DNA from: Leptopterna dolabrata
Lineage: Eukaryota > Arthropoda > Insecta > Hemiptera > Miridae
Length of the DNA stretch: 64,000 nt
Direction: 5' to 3'
Assembly (NCBI GenBank): GCA_954871275.1
Contig: OX940975.1
Coordinates: 28,264,729 to 28,328,728 of the forward strand
Of this stretch, positions 24,000 to 35,942 are shown piece by piece. The translations under genes and the position numbers were made by a program. Numbering within the stretch: the stretch's first letter is position 1; every line of letters starts with the position of its first letter. The notes under the pieces are model-generated. The model worked only from the letters and a program-made list of their open reading frames with translations. It was not told the origin of the DNA and ran no database searches.

Positions 24000-24559
24000 A
24001 GATTGTTTCGCATGCTCTCCGTTTTTCCTTTTATTATCGCTGAAAGGTCTAGGTGGGGCTGAATTAACAAGGAGACCGCGATAATCGGAGGTGACGGATT
24101 CGACCCGAAGCTAATTCCGAAAGGAGAAGGAAATACCTTTGTCAGATTCAAGGAGTTAATTTAGAGTTTGGAGAAGACCAAGTAGTAAAACAGCACCCAC
24201 CAACTACGAGACTCACCCCCTCACAAATCCTCCCATCTTCATCTCTCTTAGTAAATTTGTCACGAACGGACCCTTATCTCTTCCCTGTGCCTCTCCTTCA
24301 CCTCCTTTCCCAAACAAGATCTCTTATCTGTGTGGAGTTGTCTGACTTTTACTTTGTTTCCGTTTCTTTGTATCATCCCGTTTAGTATCTTATTTTTTTC
24401 TCTTTGCTTCCGCCCCTCACTCAAGCCCGTTGTGTTTATTGTATAACTGCCAGGTACTTTCAAACAAATCCCATCAGGACCACTAATATTGGGTGTGCTA
24501 TTGCTTCCGATTTTCAGTGTTACTTACCACAACTTTTGAAATGCCAACCCTTGACTATG
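24000..24559. other. no gene recognised
   Basis: Unique sequence with a pyrimidine-rich stretch around 24,270-24,420. Short open frames on both strands have no recognised motif. Confidence 0.4.
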
Positions 24560-24770
24560 GCTGACACCCGAACTTTCAGGACCACCTAGGCACACCCCAA
24601 ATGGGATTTTCTTGCCAAATTTGATACATTGTGGTCCATGTTAACTAAGGAAAGTCGGAGGGTGGTGGAAGAACCGATTTTTAAATTTTTATTCCCTGCC
24701 TCTAAGTTTTTCGGATTCTACGGTACCTTGAAACGTACGAATATTTTGGAGAGAAGGAAGTTTCACTGAA
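24560..24770 (+). repeat. degenerate family B 3' module
   Basis: Keeps GACTATGGCTGACACCCGA, CCCCAAATGGGA, GGTCCATGTTAACTAAG and GATTCTACGGTACCTTGAAA in family B order but with many substitutions. One of the oldest copies in the window. Confidence 0.5.
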
Positions 24771-24791
24771 TTTCTCCTTTCAGACGTGATA

Positions 24792-25155
24792 GGAATCACC
24801 CTCTATAATAGCTGCATATCGACATAAACTTGTTCCTGCATCTGATTCGCCGTCTCATGATGATTTATACTGTCCCTATTCCGTACGCGCACCACATTAT
24901 GTGGGAGACATCACTCCTCGAGACGATTTGGATTCGTGTTGGGTACGCCGGTGTTCTCCCGATCCTGAAGAATTCGACATTCCTCCCAACAACTTGACTC
25001 GCTTCCTTAAAGTTGGTTGTATCGCGTTACAACACCATCCATCACCTGTCTACTTCTCTCTGCCAGACCCGGACGGGTTGGCTTTACCGTCACGGAGTTC
25101 TCGGTTCAACTTGGTTTGGTTCACGTCATCGGGTTTCTTCGGTCAGGTAACCTGA
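24792..25155 (+). CDS. orphan open frame, 120 codons
   Basis: A frame that stays open from just after a TAG at about 24,790 to TGA at 25,155. Codon choice looks protein-like (many GAC/GAT, CCC/CCT, TTC), and the peptide is rich in Pro, Asp and aromatic residues (for example RCSPDPEEFDIPPNNLTRF). The first ATG in frame is absent, so it would have to be an internal exon or a broken gene. There is no domain, signal peptide or membrane segment. A pyrimidine tract ending TTTCAG at 24,777-24,782 resembles a splice acceptor, but an in-frame stop follows it. It could be a retroelement remnant. Confidence 0.25.
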
Positions 25156-25779
25156 GTTCAATGCTGACGCCTACGCCCAAACCTGAATGAAGGTCCAGAA
25201 AAAAGTGATTTTTTAAATTAGTCCATAAACATCACATTTTCAAAGAAAACACAGGTACATCTACTGTTTTTTTTAAATACCTACCTACGGAAGCATTGGT
25301 AGGAGAAGTGCAAAAACAGAAGGTGCTGTGGCTGAAATCGTCGCTTAAATGTATAAATAATAAGTTATGGAGCATAGATTTTAGTGCATAGAAGAATCCG
25401 ATGCGATATCTTCACCATGTATTCAATCAAAAAACTCTGAAACCCAAAATGTGACTGAAAATTTTGATTTTGGAGGACAACAGTTTTTGTTTGTTTCAAA
25501 AGTGATCGCAAGGCTTTCGCAAGAGTACTAAGTAGTATTTGCTTTTTTTAGCACTAGAAAATGTTTCTAAATTATTGATGCAACTTTTTGATAAGTAGAA
25601 CATCGAGCATATCTGATAAAATTCAATACATTATTTGCCTACCGAATGGTACCATTCCCTTTCCAATTAAATTTTGTTGACAGGATTTATTTGTTTCCTC
25701 CCGTCCTCCGCCAAACACTCTAACATCATAGATTTTTCCAAAAAGGAATAATCGGCAATAATCTCGTCACTTGAAGAAA
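25156..25779. other. no gene recognised
   Basis: AT-rich unique sequence between the orphan frame and the next palindromic repeat. Nothing recognised. Confidence 0.4.
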
Positions 25780-28238
25780 ACGCTGCAAATTATTACACAA
25801 AGGTTTATTATTTACCTGTATAGATGCCCCTTCTGCGTAGCTCACTGTTTTCTGTGGTCACTACCCTCGAGCTCCCCAGGAAAACCCTAAAGCGAGTAAG
25901 GGAGCCGGCGCCGAAATTAGTTTCCTAAAAATGCGCCGGATTCAGTCATTCAATCATTAATTATTTTGTAGTTATTCATGAAGCATAAGGCAAATAATAA
26001 ATCGTTGTGTAACACTTTACCTGCATAGATGGCCCTTCTACGTAGATAGTATAATGAACCGTTGTGCAATAATTTACCTTTGAGTAATAACTTGCCATTG
26101 TGTAATAATTATCCCATCGATACTTCAACAGTTGTTCAAGTTGCAAAAGTAGCTATGTATCAACAAAACCCACAACATCCAACACTTTTCAAATGAAATA
26201 ATATCACAGGCAACCAACTCGACATCATACTCCGTGAATATAATCAGGTGCTCTCTAGCAATGATTATCTCGGGCCAATGAACCTTTGGAATCGAGCATG
26301 AAAAACGCTGCAAATCCCTGCACAACGGTTTATTACTTTGTACGGAATACCCTTCTGTTACAGATCACAGCTCTCTGTATAGATAACCCGTCTATATAAT
26401 ATAATATGTACTATTCTATACATAAATTATGTAGATCGCAGACCCTCCGTAGGTTAGTACCTAACCCCGTACTCGTTACTAGGTACCTACCTAAATCACG
26501 AGTTAAATGTTGCTAAAATAATTCTGCCGATGACAAACAGTACCTAACAAAAAGAAACAGTACCTAACAGTACGTAGATGGTTTAATGAACCGTTGTGTA
26601 ATAATTTACCGTTGAGTAATGATTTACCATCGTGTAGTAATAATTTACCCATCAATAATACTTCAACGTTTGTTCAAGTTTCACTACCTATCAGCAAACT
26701 CCAAAAGAGCCATCATTTTTCAAATGAAATAATATCACAGAACAACCAACTCGACTTCATACTCCGCCAATATAATCAGGTGGCCCCTAGCAATGATTTT
26801 ATCTCCGGCCAATTTCCGATTGTCGGCGCGTCCCTGGTAACGAGATTTGGTCTAAATGTATACAATTTCATTCACCCTGGAGTCGAAAATGCCTGTCGGT
26901 GCAAACTTCGGGGCCTTACTGTGAACGAACCGCTGGACGTGCGATGCTCAGGGTGGTCTTAAAAAACTCGTAAGTTCATGAAATATTTAAAACCGTAAAA
27001 AGATTCACATAAAAAAAAGGTATAGGCGTTTTGAAAATTGCAACCCCTATTTTGAACCCCTTAGAGATGGCTGACAGTAACGTCGAGCTTCGAGGTCCAA
27101 CTAAACCCCGAACGGAACCTATAACCCGAATTTCATCAATTTTGTTTCATGGTAACTAAGAAAAGTTGCCCGTACGGCGTACGGCGGACAGACAGAAATA
27201 TTTTTATTGCAGTTTTGGATTCTAAATACCTTGAAACGTAAACCATCAAATTTTGAGGGGGGTAAGAATTTTTTTTTTTTTTCATGCTCGATTCCAATGG
27301 TTCATTATTGAAAATAATAAACCAAAAAATTGTTAACACCACCTCAAAATTGATGGTTTACGTTTCAAGGTATGTAGATTCCGAGAATGCAATAAAAAAA
27401 AATTCTGTCCGTACGCCGTACTTAGCACTTTAGTTACCATAAGCCAAATGACGAAATTCGGTTTATAGGTTCCGTTCGGGGTCTAGTTGGTCCTCGAAGC
27501 TCGGCGTCACTGTCGGTCATCTATAAGGGATGAAAAATAGGGGTTGAAATTTTCAGGACGCCTATACCTTTTTTTACGTGAATCTTTTTACGTTTTTAAA
27601 TAGTTCTTGAACTTACGAGTTTTTTGAGACCACCCAAAGTATTGTAAGTCCCGTCGTTCTTTCACAGTAAGGCCCCCAAGTTTGCACCGAAAGGCTTGGT
27701 CAACAGGAGGGTGAATCAAATTGTATACATTCAGCCCAAATATCATCACTTGGGAGCACCTGATTATAATCACGGATGGCTGTGTGAAGTCGAGTTGTTG
27801 TTCCGCGATATTATTCCACTTGAAAAATGAAGGCAGTTTTGGATTTTGTTGATAGGTACTTTTGCAACTTGAACAAACGGTGAAGTATTATTGATGCGTA
27901 AATTATTAGACTGTGGTAAATTATTGCACAACGGTAAATTATTACACAACGGTTCATTATAGTATTTACGTAGAAGGGGCATCTATGCAGATAAGTTATT
28001 ACACAACGGTTCATTATTTGCCTTATGCTTCATGAATAACTACAAATAAATAATTGTTGAATTATTGAATCCCGCGAATCTGTAGGAAACTTCAATTCTG
28101 GGGCCGGCTGCAGTACTCGATTTAGGGCCTTCCTGGGGGGAGCTCGAGGTATTGACGCAGAAAACAGTGATCTACGCAGAAGGGGTATCTGTGCAGGTAA
28201 ATAATAAACCTGTGTGTAATAATTTGCAGCGTTTTTTA
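25780..28238. mobile_element. 2.4-kb palindromic family B element
   Basis: Outer ends are AACGCTGCAAATTATTACAC at 25,780 and its complement at about 28,217-28,238. Both are followed inward by GGTTTATTATTTACCTG-like sequence and the GCCCCTTCTGCGTAG block. The inner arms, 26,586-27,321 and 27,327-27,963, mirror each other block by block around a centre near 27,324, where two terminal hairpins (GGTTCATTATTGAAAATAAT) meet. The left half carries an extra 280-base segment (26,305-26,585) like 18,270-18,550. Short frames such as 26,594-26,962 and 28,030-28,488 run through the repeat and have counterparts in other copies. They are not genes. Confidence 0.65.
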
Positions 28239-28366
28239 CTGCATTTCCGGATTCTGCATACCTTGAAACGGAAACCATCAAATTTTGAGGGGGGGAGGGG
28301 GGATTAAAATATTGTTTTTTCATGTTCGATTCCAAAGGTTCATTATTGAAAATAATGAACCAAAAT
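28239..28366 (+). repeat. family B 3' module and hairpin
   Basis: ATTTCCGGATTCTGCATACC, CCTTGAAACGGAAACCATCA, the GAGGGGGG tract and the hairpin GGTTCATTATTGAAAATAAT follow directly after the palindrome's right end. Confidence 0.65.
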
Positions 28367-29156
28367 GACATGGCAAGGAGAGCAGTTATTCGTGTGGTCT
28401 GTTGTTGCCACATGGGACACTGGTCCGGCCACCGCACGCGATTCGCGTCTACGCCACTCGGTCGCTTCTTCCGTGTACTGCGCAGCATGTGGGACCGTAG
28501 TAGCCTGAGATCGTCAGCGATCGTTATGCACCGTCTCTAAGGAGCGCAGTAACTTCAAGTGGTCAATGCAATTCCATACTTCATCTTCCCTCTTACCCCA
28601 GATATTTCTCTCCTCCGGACTTACGACCGCACTCACCTACTACACAGCTGCGAAACTTCTCGGGGCTATGTGTATTTATAGAGGTGATGTTGGCGTTGAG
28701 GAGGTGCGTTTGAGGAGAACTAATCGTGGTTTTCTCGTCCCATTATTTGGAAATAGAATTTTTCGATACAGAGATAAAGAAGGGAATGTGTTGCATGGAG
28801 GCGAGCGGGGGGAGCCGTGTGCTCGACGATCAAGAGCCGTCACGAATAGCCTCCAGCCGCTGTCGAAGGGCGCAGAAGCGTGAAGAGCCTGAAGGATCAA
28901 CTTCTGATTCACCCCTCGGGGCTTCTTTCGTATCTTGGGCCAACTCTGTGATATGATCCCCCCCTTCCCCCTCCATCATGGAAGGAATCAATATCGGGGA
29001 TATCCACCTCATTGCTACACACAGGAGGCTGAAAAGCAATCATGCAACATGAAATGATGGCCTGCCTATTTTGTCCGACCGCCTGCAGTTATTCAGAATC
29101 ATAAGCATCTAACCTCACCGTTCAGAGTCGTGATGCGTAAGGTCAAATTCAATTTC
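28367..29156. other. unassigned, locally CpG-rich
   Basis: 28,420-28,560 and 28,790-28,940 are richer in CpG than the surroundings. Overlapping frames exist on both strands (for example 28,830-29,039 minus and 28,726-28,956 plus), none recognisable. It may be the remnant of a retroelement or an untranslated exon, but I see no deciding evidence. Confidence 0.3.
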
Positions 29157-30196
29157 GATTTATTATTTCCAATAATGAAGATTTTGGTATCGGGCATGAA
29201 AGAACGCTGCAAATTATTAAACAAAGGTTTATTATTTATCTATATAACAGATGCCCCTTCTGCGTAGATCACTGTTTTCTGTGGTCAATACCCTCGAGCT
29301 CCCCCCAGGAACGCCCTAAATCGAGTGCTGGAACCGGCCCCAGAATTAAAGTTTCAAACAAATGCGCGGGATTCAATAATTAAATCATTATTTGTAGTTA
29401 TTCATGAAGCATAAGGCAAATAATAAACCGTTGTTTAATAATTTACCTGTACCTACAGCTGCCCCTTCCATATAGGTAGGTAGTATATGATAAACCGTTG
29501 TGTAATAATTTACTCAATAATACTTCAACGTTGGTTCAGGTTATTGCAAAAGTACCTATCAACAAAATCCAAAAGCTCCATCATTTTTCAAATGAAATAA
29601 TACCTACCACAGAACAACAAACTCGACTTCATATCCGTGATTATAATCCAGGTGCCCCCTAGCAATGATATCTGAGGCGGATTTATACGGTTTGATTCAC
29701 GATCATGTTGACGAGGCTTTTCGGTGCAAACGAACGGGTGGTAGTACAATGCTCCGGGTGGTCCAACAAATTCTTTAGTTCAAGATCAATTTAAAAACGT
29801 AAAAAATCATACCCTTACCATACCGTTCTATTGAAGTTTTCGAGCTACTGAGTTCTGAAAATGTCAACCCCTATTTTTCACCTCTTAGAGATGACTGACA
29901 GTAACACCGAGCTTCGAGGACCAACTGGACCCCAAACGGGACCTACAAACCAAAGTTCATGAATTTTGGTTCATGTTAACTAAGAAAAGTGCTACCCAAG
30001 TACGGCGTACGGCGGACAGACAGAAATTTTTGGTTTATTATTTTCAATAATAAACCTTTGGAATCGAGGATGAAAAAAAAAAAATTTTAACCCTCCCCCC
30101 CTCAAAATTTGATGGTTTACGTGGTTTACGTATAAAGGTACTTAGAATCCGAAAATCGAATAAAAAAATCGATTCCAAAGGTTCATTATTGAAAAT
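29157..30196 (+). repeat. family B repeat, long copy
   Basis: Starts with a hairpin remnant (TTTATTATTTCCAATAATGA, 29,158) and AACGCTGCAAATTATTAAAC (29,204). It continues through GCCCCTTCTGCGTAGATCAC, GTAATAATTT units, TCACGATCATGTTGACGAGG, ACACCGAGCTTCGAGGACC and the CpG-rich module at about 30,003. It ends in a duplicated and inverted hairpin pair at 30,030-30,060 and 30,175-30,200. Confidence 0.65.
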
Positions 30197-30233
30197 AGTA
30201 AACCAAAAGGATATTTCTGCTCCTTCAGGTACA

Positions 30234-30403
30234 CGTGCGTGCGTGCGCGCGTGCGTGCGCGCGGGTGTGTGTGTGTGTGTGTGTGTGTGTGCTTTGTGCA
30301 TATGCGCGTGTGTGCGTTTGCGTGCGTGTGTGCTTGCGTGCGTGTGCACGTGTGCGTGGGCGCGTGTATGAGTGTGTGTGCGTGTGCGTGGGCGTGTGTG
30401 TAC
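30234..30403. repeat. alternating purine-pyrimidine GT/GC tract
   Basis: About 170 bases of interrupted (GT)n with GC steps, including a pure (GT) block at about 30,266-30,291. Such alternation is prone to Z-DNA. The His/Thr-rich and Cys/Val-rich open frames on both strands are produced by the repeat and are not genes. Confidence 0.9.
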
Positions 30404-30429
30404 GGATTTCTGCGAACCCCCATAACTCA

Positions 30430-30949
30430 TGAAAATATAATATATTATTGTGTACCTATGGTGGATATTATACTTTTCATGTTAGTTGTGGAATATTCAG
30501 TTGACAATTTGATTTGTTATTTTTCGACTAACTTTTTCATACTTATTTTCAATAGCACAGGTTTACTATGTCTAGCAAATACTCGTACGTATTAATTGAA
30601 ACATTAATTCATAAATTAATAGAAGAATAGAAAGATATTTATAGCGTTAAACTGAACCTTAATAATTATTGAAACAATCAAATACCCAAAATGTATAATG
30701 AAGTATAATAATACGTAGGTGAGCAATATAGAATCTGTACAGTAGCGTATGTAGAAAATACAACTCCTCTATGTGTACTAATACTCCTCTTCGCACAAAA
30801 AATTCTATTCTGTTCTACTCATCTCCCCTCCTTCCCCTGTGCCACGACGCCTCGCTGTCCCACATCTCTCCCCTTTGAATGTGTTCATCACAAGTCTTGA
30901 AGTCGTAAAACGCTTTACACGTTCCCCTAGCGGCGTCTGAGAGTGATCC
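30430..30949. other. no gene recognised
   Basis: AT-rich sequence leading into the CpG-rich segment. Nothing recognised. Confidence 0.4.
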
Positions 30950-31400
30950 CACGGCATTCGCTTCATGCGGAGCGCTCGTGTGTGTGTGTCGAATGTGTAC
31001 GTACACGAGGACGGTCCGCGCGCCTGCGTTCGGGGGAAGCGACGCGCTGATGTGATTCCCGACCCGAAAAATCGGATTAGAAGCTCAGCGCCCGGTTCGC
31101 CGAGAAAAAAACGCGAAAAAAACGCGGACGTGTCGACGCTATGTGTGTTTCGGGGTTGGAGGGGGCGGTTTTTTTTTCCTCCCCCTTTCATTTCTCACGA
31201 GAGCCAACCCGTTGCAGCCTACACGGCGAACCCGCGGGGGTCGCAGCGGTCCCGGCCGACGCCTCAACCCGGCCAACCCATCAATACCCGTCACCCCCGC
31301 TCTCCCTTTTTCCAAATCAAATTCCGTCGTGCAGTTCACATCGCTGCCCTCCGTTCCCGGGCGAACGTGCCGGAAATATGAGAAGGAAACTACGGCATTA
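30950..31400. promoter_or_regulatory. CpG-rich segment, possible promoter or first exon
   Basis: This 450-base stretch is clearly richer in G+C and CpG than anything nearby (for example CGCGCGCCTGCGTTCGG, GAAGCGACGCGCTG, AACGCGGACGTGTCGACG, CCCGGGCGAACGTGCCGG). Frames of 90-138 codons are open on both strands, typical of GC-rich DNA with few stops, so no single frame can be preferred. A host promoter with untranslated exon is one explanation. A GC-rich repeat is another. Confidence 0.3.
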
Positions 31401-31764
31401 ATCCTTACCATGTCCGAACCTCCATCGAATTTCCGCGATGGGGAATGCGCACGTATTTATTTTGTTTGTTTAGTGAAAGTAGATTCCATCCTGAGAATTT
31501 TGACACCAACCGCACTGTCCTACGATAAGTGGTTCTTTTTCTATGATTTTTCAAAGACTCCCGAGGTTTCTACCACGTTGCACCCCTCTCGCCAGCAGTG
31601 CGATTCTGCAACTCGGTTTGGTATCACGACGACGACGAAATATCATTAGCATAACGAAAAATATAGATGTCACTAAATACCGACGATTGGAATTCTGTAA
31701 GCACTCAATACAAAAATGTTAAATTCACAGAAATTACATAGGTTCACAATTATGATAGTAGATT

Positions 31765-34140
31765 TTGACTGGTTTGGTAGTATTATATATATGTGTGCTG
31801 CTACATATCGTTACCAGGACGTTTCCCCATTTGGAATCTTCGGGGTCTGTAAGACAGCTGGGTTTGGGAATTGATAAAATATCCGATACCATCTCTCATA
31901 ACTTAATCGTATTAGGAGACTTAAACATAAATATTAACAGTAACTCATCGGACTGTCTCAAAATCGCCTGTTTGAATGTGCTGGCTGTGAGGGGGCGTGT
32001 TTCTGGTATCAATGAATCCACCGGAGGTCAAGAGGAGAGAAAATCCACTATTGACCGCATTTTTTACAGAGGTAATTTCCAGGAGGCGCCTGCTTCCATT
32101 GTATGAAAACTTCAATCAAATCACAGATCATTATACCACAATACTTCTTTCAAAACTAAAAGAACAGGTGATGCCTAAAAATAACCACATAAAATTGAAC
32201 AATAGCATTTCAGAAAGAGTTGCCTTCGAATTGCTTGGGAAGAAATTGGAACTAGAAAATTGGTGTGGGGTATATGAAGCTCGAGGTGTGAACATAGCGG
32301 CTGAACGCTTTGAAGATATTTTAACTTCATTAATAATTGAATCCAAGGAGATGACTGAGGGTAAGTTCTGGCATACACTCGGTTGAAGCCATGGATGACC
32401 GCAGGCTTGTTTAAATCAGTTCGGCATAAAGAAAACCTCAATGAACGATTACGTAGACAACCTTTTAATACCGCTCTGAGAAATGAAAAGTCGTGATACA
32501 AGAATAGATTACATGAGTTGATTAAAACTGTAAAGAATTACTACTACAGATAAGGAATTCATAAGGCCGGTCGTAATACAAAGAAAGTTTGGAAGCTGAT
32601 TAACGAGAGTGTAGTTAGGATTAGGATCTCTAAGGACATTACTCCGGTTGAGGTAAGTGGTACAGTCCTGAGAACTGATACTAATCCAAAGGGGTTGGCT
32701 AACGCCCTGAATACTCACTTTTCAACAGTAGGGGAGAACATAGCTAAAAGTGTTCTAAATGGAGAAATAAGTCCTGTAGACTCAATTATCTATCAATTCT
32801 CAGAGCTGTTTCCGGAGGTGATAGAGGAGGACATCAGGAACGTAATTCGCAGTTTGAGAGGGGGATATAGCCCGGGCATAGAAGTTCAATGTGGAAATTT
32901 TCAAGAAATGTAAAGAATTCCTTGCACCTTCTCTTACGTTCATTGCAAATGTCAGTTTTCGTGCGAACGAATTCCCATCGGCCTATAAGAAAACTTTGCT
33001 GATTCCACTATTTAAAAAAGGTGACCGTGAGGATATGGGCAACTACAGGCCAGTTTCTCTCCTCCCAATTGTTGCCAAAATAATTGAGAGGCTGGCAAAA
33101 AAAAAAGTTGTTGACTTCTTGGAAGCAAATGGAAAGATAAACGATAGGCCAATTCGGTTTTCGTAAATGTCGGAGTACAGATGATGCGATTAGTTTTTTT
33201 TTGTACAATATAATATTATAACTGCGCTGGATGCTGGGGAGAAGGTCCTTTCCATTTGCATGGATATGTCCAAAGCATTTGACACCATTCCTCATACCAA
33301 GCTGCTCGCAGCAGTTGAACAGCCTGGTGTTTCTAGAGGATATGTCAAATGGACTGCTAGTTATCCGGAAGGAAGAAGCCACGTAACAAAAGTAGGTAAC
33401 ACAATTAGCGTCGATAGACGTGTTATGGGAACTGTACCTCAGGGTACAGTTCTGGGACCCATTTATTTCACTGTTTTTATGGATGGGCTTCTTAGATAGC
33501 AGTGTGCTGGGGCAGTTTTTTTATTTGCGGATGACACGACTATTATAGTCACAGATAAAACCTGGGAGATTATGAATAGGAAAGCCGAGGCCTGCCTTAC
33601 GGAAATATCTTGTCTAAGTTCTATGGGATTGATGGTAAATTTTACAAAAACTAATTTTTTAGCTTTTGCTTTTAGAGAAAACGACATCCCCAGCATCGGA
33701 ACCATCAATGCGTGAAGTGTGCTCAGCTTGACTGTGTATGTACTGAAATAAGACAAGTTGCGAGTACACGTTATCGGAGTGTAGAACTCGACCAGTGCAT
33801 GAGGTGGGACAGGTACATCAGTTATTTGTCGTGGGGTGAGAAACTTTCTCTAAGGATGTCAGCCGAATGTTGTACTACGCCCTAGTACAGCCGATTATGA
33901 TGTATGGAATCTGTGGATGGGGGAGGATGAGGCTCGGGTCTCCTTGATTCTATTTTTGTAGCTCAAAAATTGCTAATTAAGTATTACTTTTAAAAAACTT
34001 AGATACCCGAGTGTCGAGCTGTTTAGACAGATCCAAGTTCTTCCATTTCCGGTCCTCATTAGTAAAATAACTGTAACTAGGTTTTTACATCATAGTTACC
34101 AACCAGTTCCAAGTCAAATTTGGCTGTGAGATTCAACAAG
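31765..34140 (+). pseudogene. dead non-LTR retrotransposon (endonuclease-reverse transcriptase)
   Basis: A decayed ORF2 spread over all three plus frames. Endonuclease remnant at 31,860-32,100 (LIVLGDLNINI, then STIDRIF). Linker at 32,110-32,890 (NTKKVWKLINESV-type motif near 32,575). Reverse transcriptase at 32,900-33,660 with PLFKKGDREDMGNYRPVSLL (32,997 on), MDMSKAFDTIPHTKLL (33,260 on), VPQGTVLGP (33,432 on) and the catalytic FADD (about 33,520). Thumb/C-terminal motifs LYYALVQPIMMYGICGWG (about 33,865) and RYPSVELFRQIQVLPFP (about 34,000). Several frameshifts and stops separate these. The order and motifs fit CR1/L2/Jockey-like LINEs, with the 5' end lost. It is the sense-strand neighbour of the CpG-rich segment but probably unrelated. 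Confidence 0.8.
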
Positions 34141-35430
34141 AACTTAATATTTTTTGATAACCTAGCTACAGAAGCATAGACTTCCAATAGCTCGTAGTGA
34201 TGGCAAAGCCTTTCACCACCAATCTACTCCTATATCTGATTGATTGGTTTCTTCCTATGTACCCACCGAGTTGTTCAGAACGTTAACACCTTTCGACACC
34301 GTATTTTTGGGACAATTTTCCAAGTCCTACATTTTCCAAAGCTTGAAACTTCGTTCTAAAATTCATGACCACCCTCAGTCCGAAGTTCGGTCACTCTTGT
34401 ATGAGCCCCACTTAACCTCCGGATTTCTTCCAAGCACGACTGTTCGGTAACTTAAAACAAGTTTGTCAGGTAGGGGAAAAACTTCTATCTGAAGCGCTGG
34501 TGGTAGGAGGATAAAGAAACCAAAGTAGGTAGGTAATGAAATATTGAAACGAGCGTGGACTGTATAATGAAATGTAAGGTATGTAGGTACTATCCAAAAT
34601 TGTGTAGGTGTCTGACTCACCGAAGATGGAGAGGTTTTCCCGGGCCCGGTACTTGACACGTGCGTAGATGGCGACGATCGTGGCTGCTGGGCTGGCACTA
34701 CCTATGCGTCTTTGGATCGTACTTACTTGTTACTTTAAAGCTTGATGGGAATGCCAAATCAAGTTCGAACACAGTTGCCAGACAGTTAAATAAACTTGCT
34801 TGTTAAATAAACGTTTCGTTGTAAAACTCGGGAAAAGGAAAATTTGTTTGCGAGACGCAGGGAGGATAAAAGTTAGCTAGGACGGCTGAAGGCAAAGTAA
34901 GTTACGAGTGGAGGGAGCAACCTACGTGGCAAAGCTCTTCAGACAGGATTTATAATGACCGTGTTTATAAAAGGCGATCGGCGCGTACCTACAACGTCAG
35001 TAACGCCAAGTTTACCCTCGTCTTGTTATTTATTTCATATGCAGATGCATACCTACTAACACCATCCGTAGAATTGAAAAGATACTTCGTATGAGAACTA
35101 TTTGCCGCCGGTTTAATAGGTCCCATTATACCTGAATGAAAACGTTGAAATGGCCGTCTGTCTTGTGTCTTACTCTGGAACAAGGCTTGCGCATACCCTT
35201 GGCCCTTTTGCAATTAGCACAGTCCAGAACAGCCGAGCCAAACTTCACATCTTTCTACTCCGGGAGAACTTTACTTCGTAATTTTCAGGTATCAAGAGAG
35301 AGGCATGGTTAAGTCAATAATGCTAAGATAGTCCCTTATTGTCTCTTAACTGCAATTTTTCAGCCCGTTTAACCCTCGCTTAAACGCCCGTTTAACCCTA
35401 GAACTAGAACTCGCCTCTAAAGTAACCTCC
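34141..35430. other. no gene recognised
   Basis: Unique sequence after the LINE. Open frames at 34,375-34,698 and 34,989-35,213 (both minus) show no domain. Confidence 0.4.
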
Positions 35431-35439
35431 GTTTTTCCC

Positions 35440-35690
35440 ATTTCTCAGCACTACCACCGGATTTTGCACTACCACCGTGTTTTAAATTATTACCGGTTTT
35501 TACACTACCTCTGGATTTGGCACTACTACCGGGTTTTGCACTACCTACAGATTTTAAATTATCACCGGGTTTTACACCTCTAGGTTTGGCACTACTACTG
35601 GGTTTTGCACTACCTACCTCCGGATTTTGCTCTAACTCCGGATTTTGCACTACCACCGGATTTTAAACTATCTCCGTATTAGATCTTATG
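35440..35690. repeat. minisatellite of ~18-20-bp units
   Basis: About a dozen imperfect copies of CCGGATTTTGCACTACCA and variants (ATTTTAAATTAT, ATTTGGCACTACTA) arranged in tandem. The minus-strand frame through it encodes a Ser/Ala/Lys/Pro/Gly repeat (units like GSAKPGSSAK), a by-product of the array unless a transcript is shown. Confidence 0.75.
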
Positions 35691-35864
35691 ACGCCTTATC
35701 TCTCCGTATTACACTCTCCCCATGCTATTTTCAACATCTTCTAGCTCACCCAAGCCCGTCATGTCCTTCTTTCAATTATTATCTTTCGTCTGTTCCCAAA
35801 CATGAAGCCGTTTGTCGACCAGAGAAGCTTGAGATGGTGGGCGTAGCCAACAGAAACTTACAGA

Positions 35865-35924
35865 CCTCAGAGCTGCTAATTGGAATAGAAACAACCTCAG
35901 AGCTGCTAATTGGAATAGAAACAA
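35865..35924. repeat. 30-bp exact tandem duplication
   Basis: The unit starting CCTCAGAGCTGCTAATTGG is present twice without mismatch (35,865-35,894 and 35,895-35,924). Confidence 0.85.
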
Positions 35925-35942
35925 ACAGGAAAGGCTCCCGAG

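Noticed and set aside
16433..28014. Recurring frames beginning like MQTYLPTNSSPFYVEPLCNN and similar Asn/Pro-rich peptides
   Set aside because: They lie on family B repeat sequence, appear in several copies in both orientations, and are made by the GTAATAATTTACC-type units.
30044..30595. His/Thr-rich and Cys/Val-rich open frames of 60-130 codons
   Set aside because: Pure translation of the GT/GC tract, open on both strands in several frames.
30805..31649. Host protein encoded by the 113-168-codon frames in the CpG-rich segment
   Set aside because: Frames are open on both strands and in several phases, as expected of GC-rich DNA with few stops. No domain or preferred frame.
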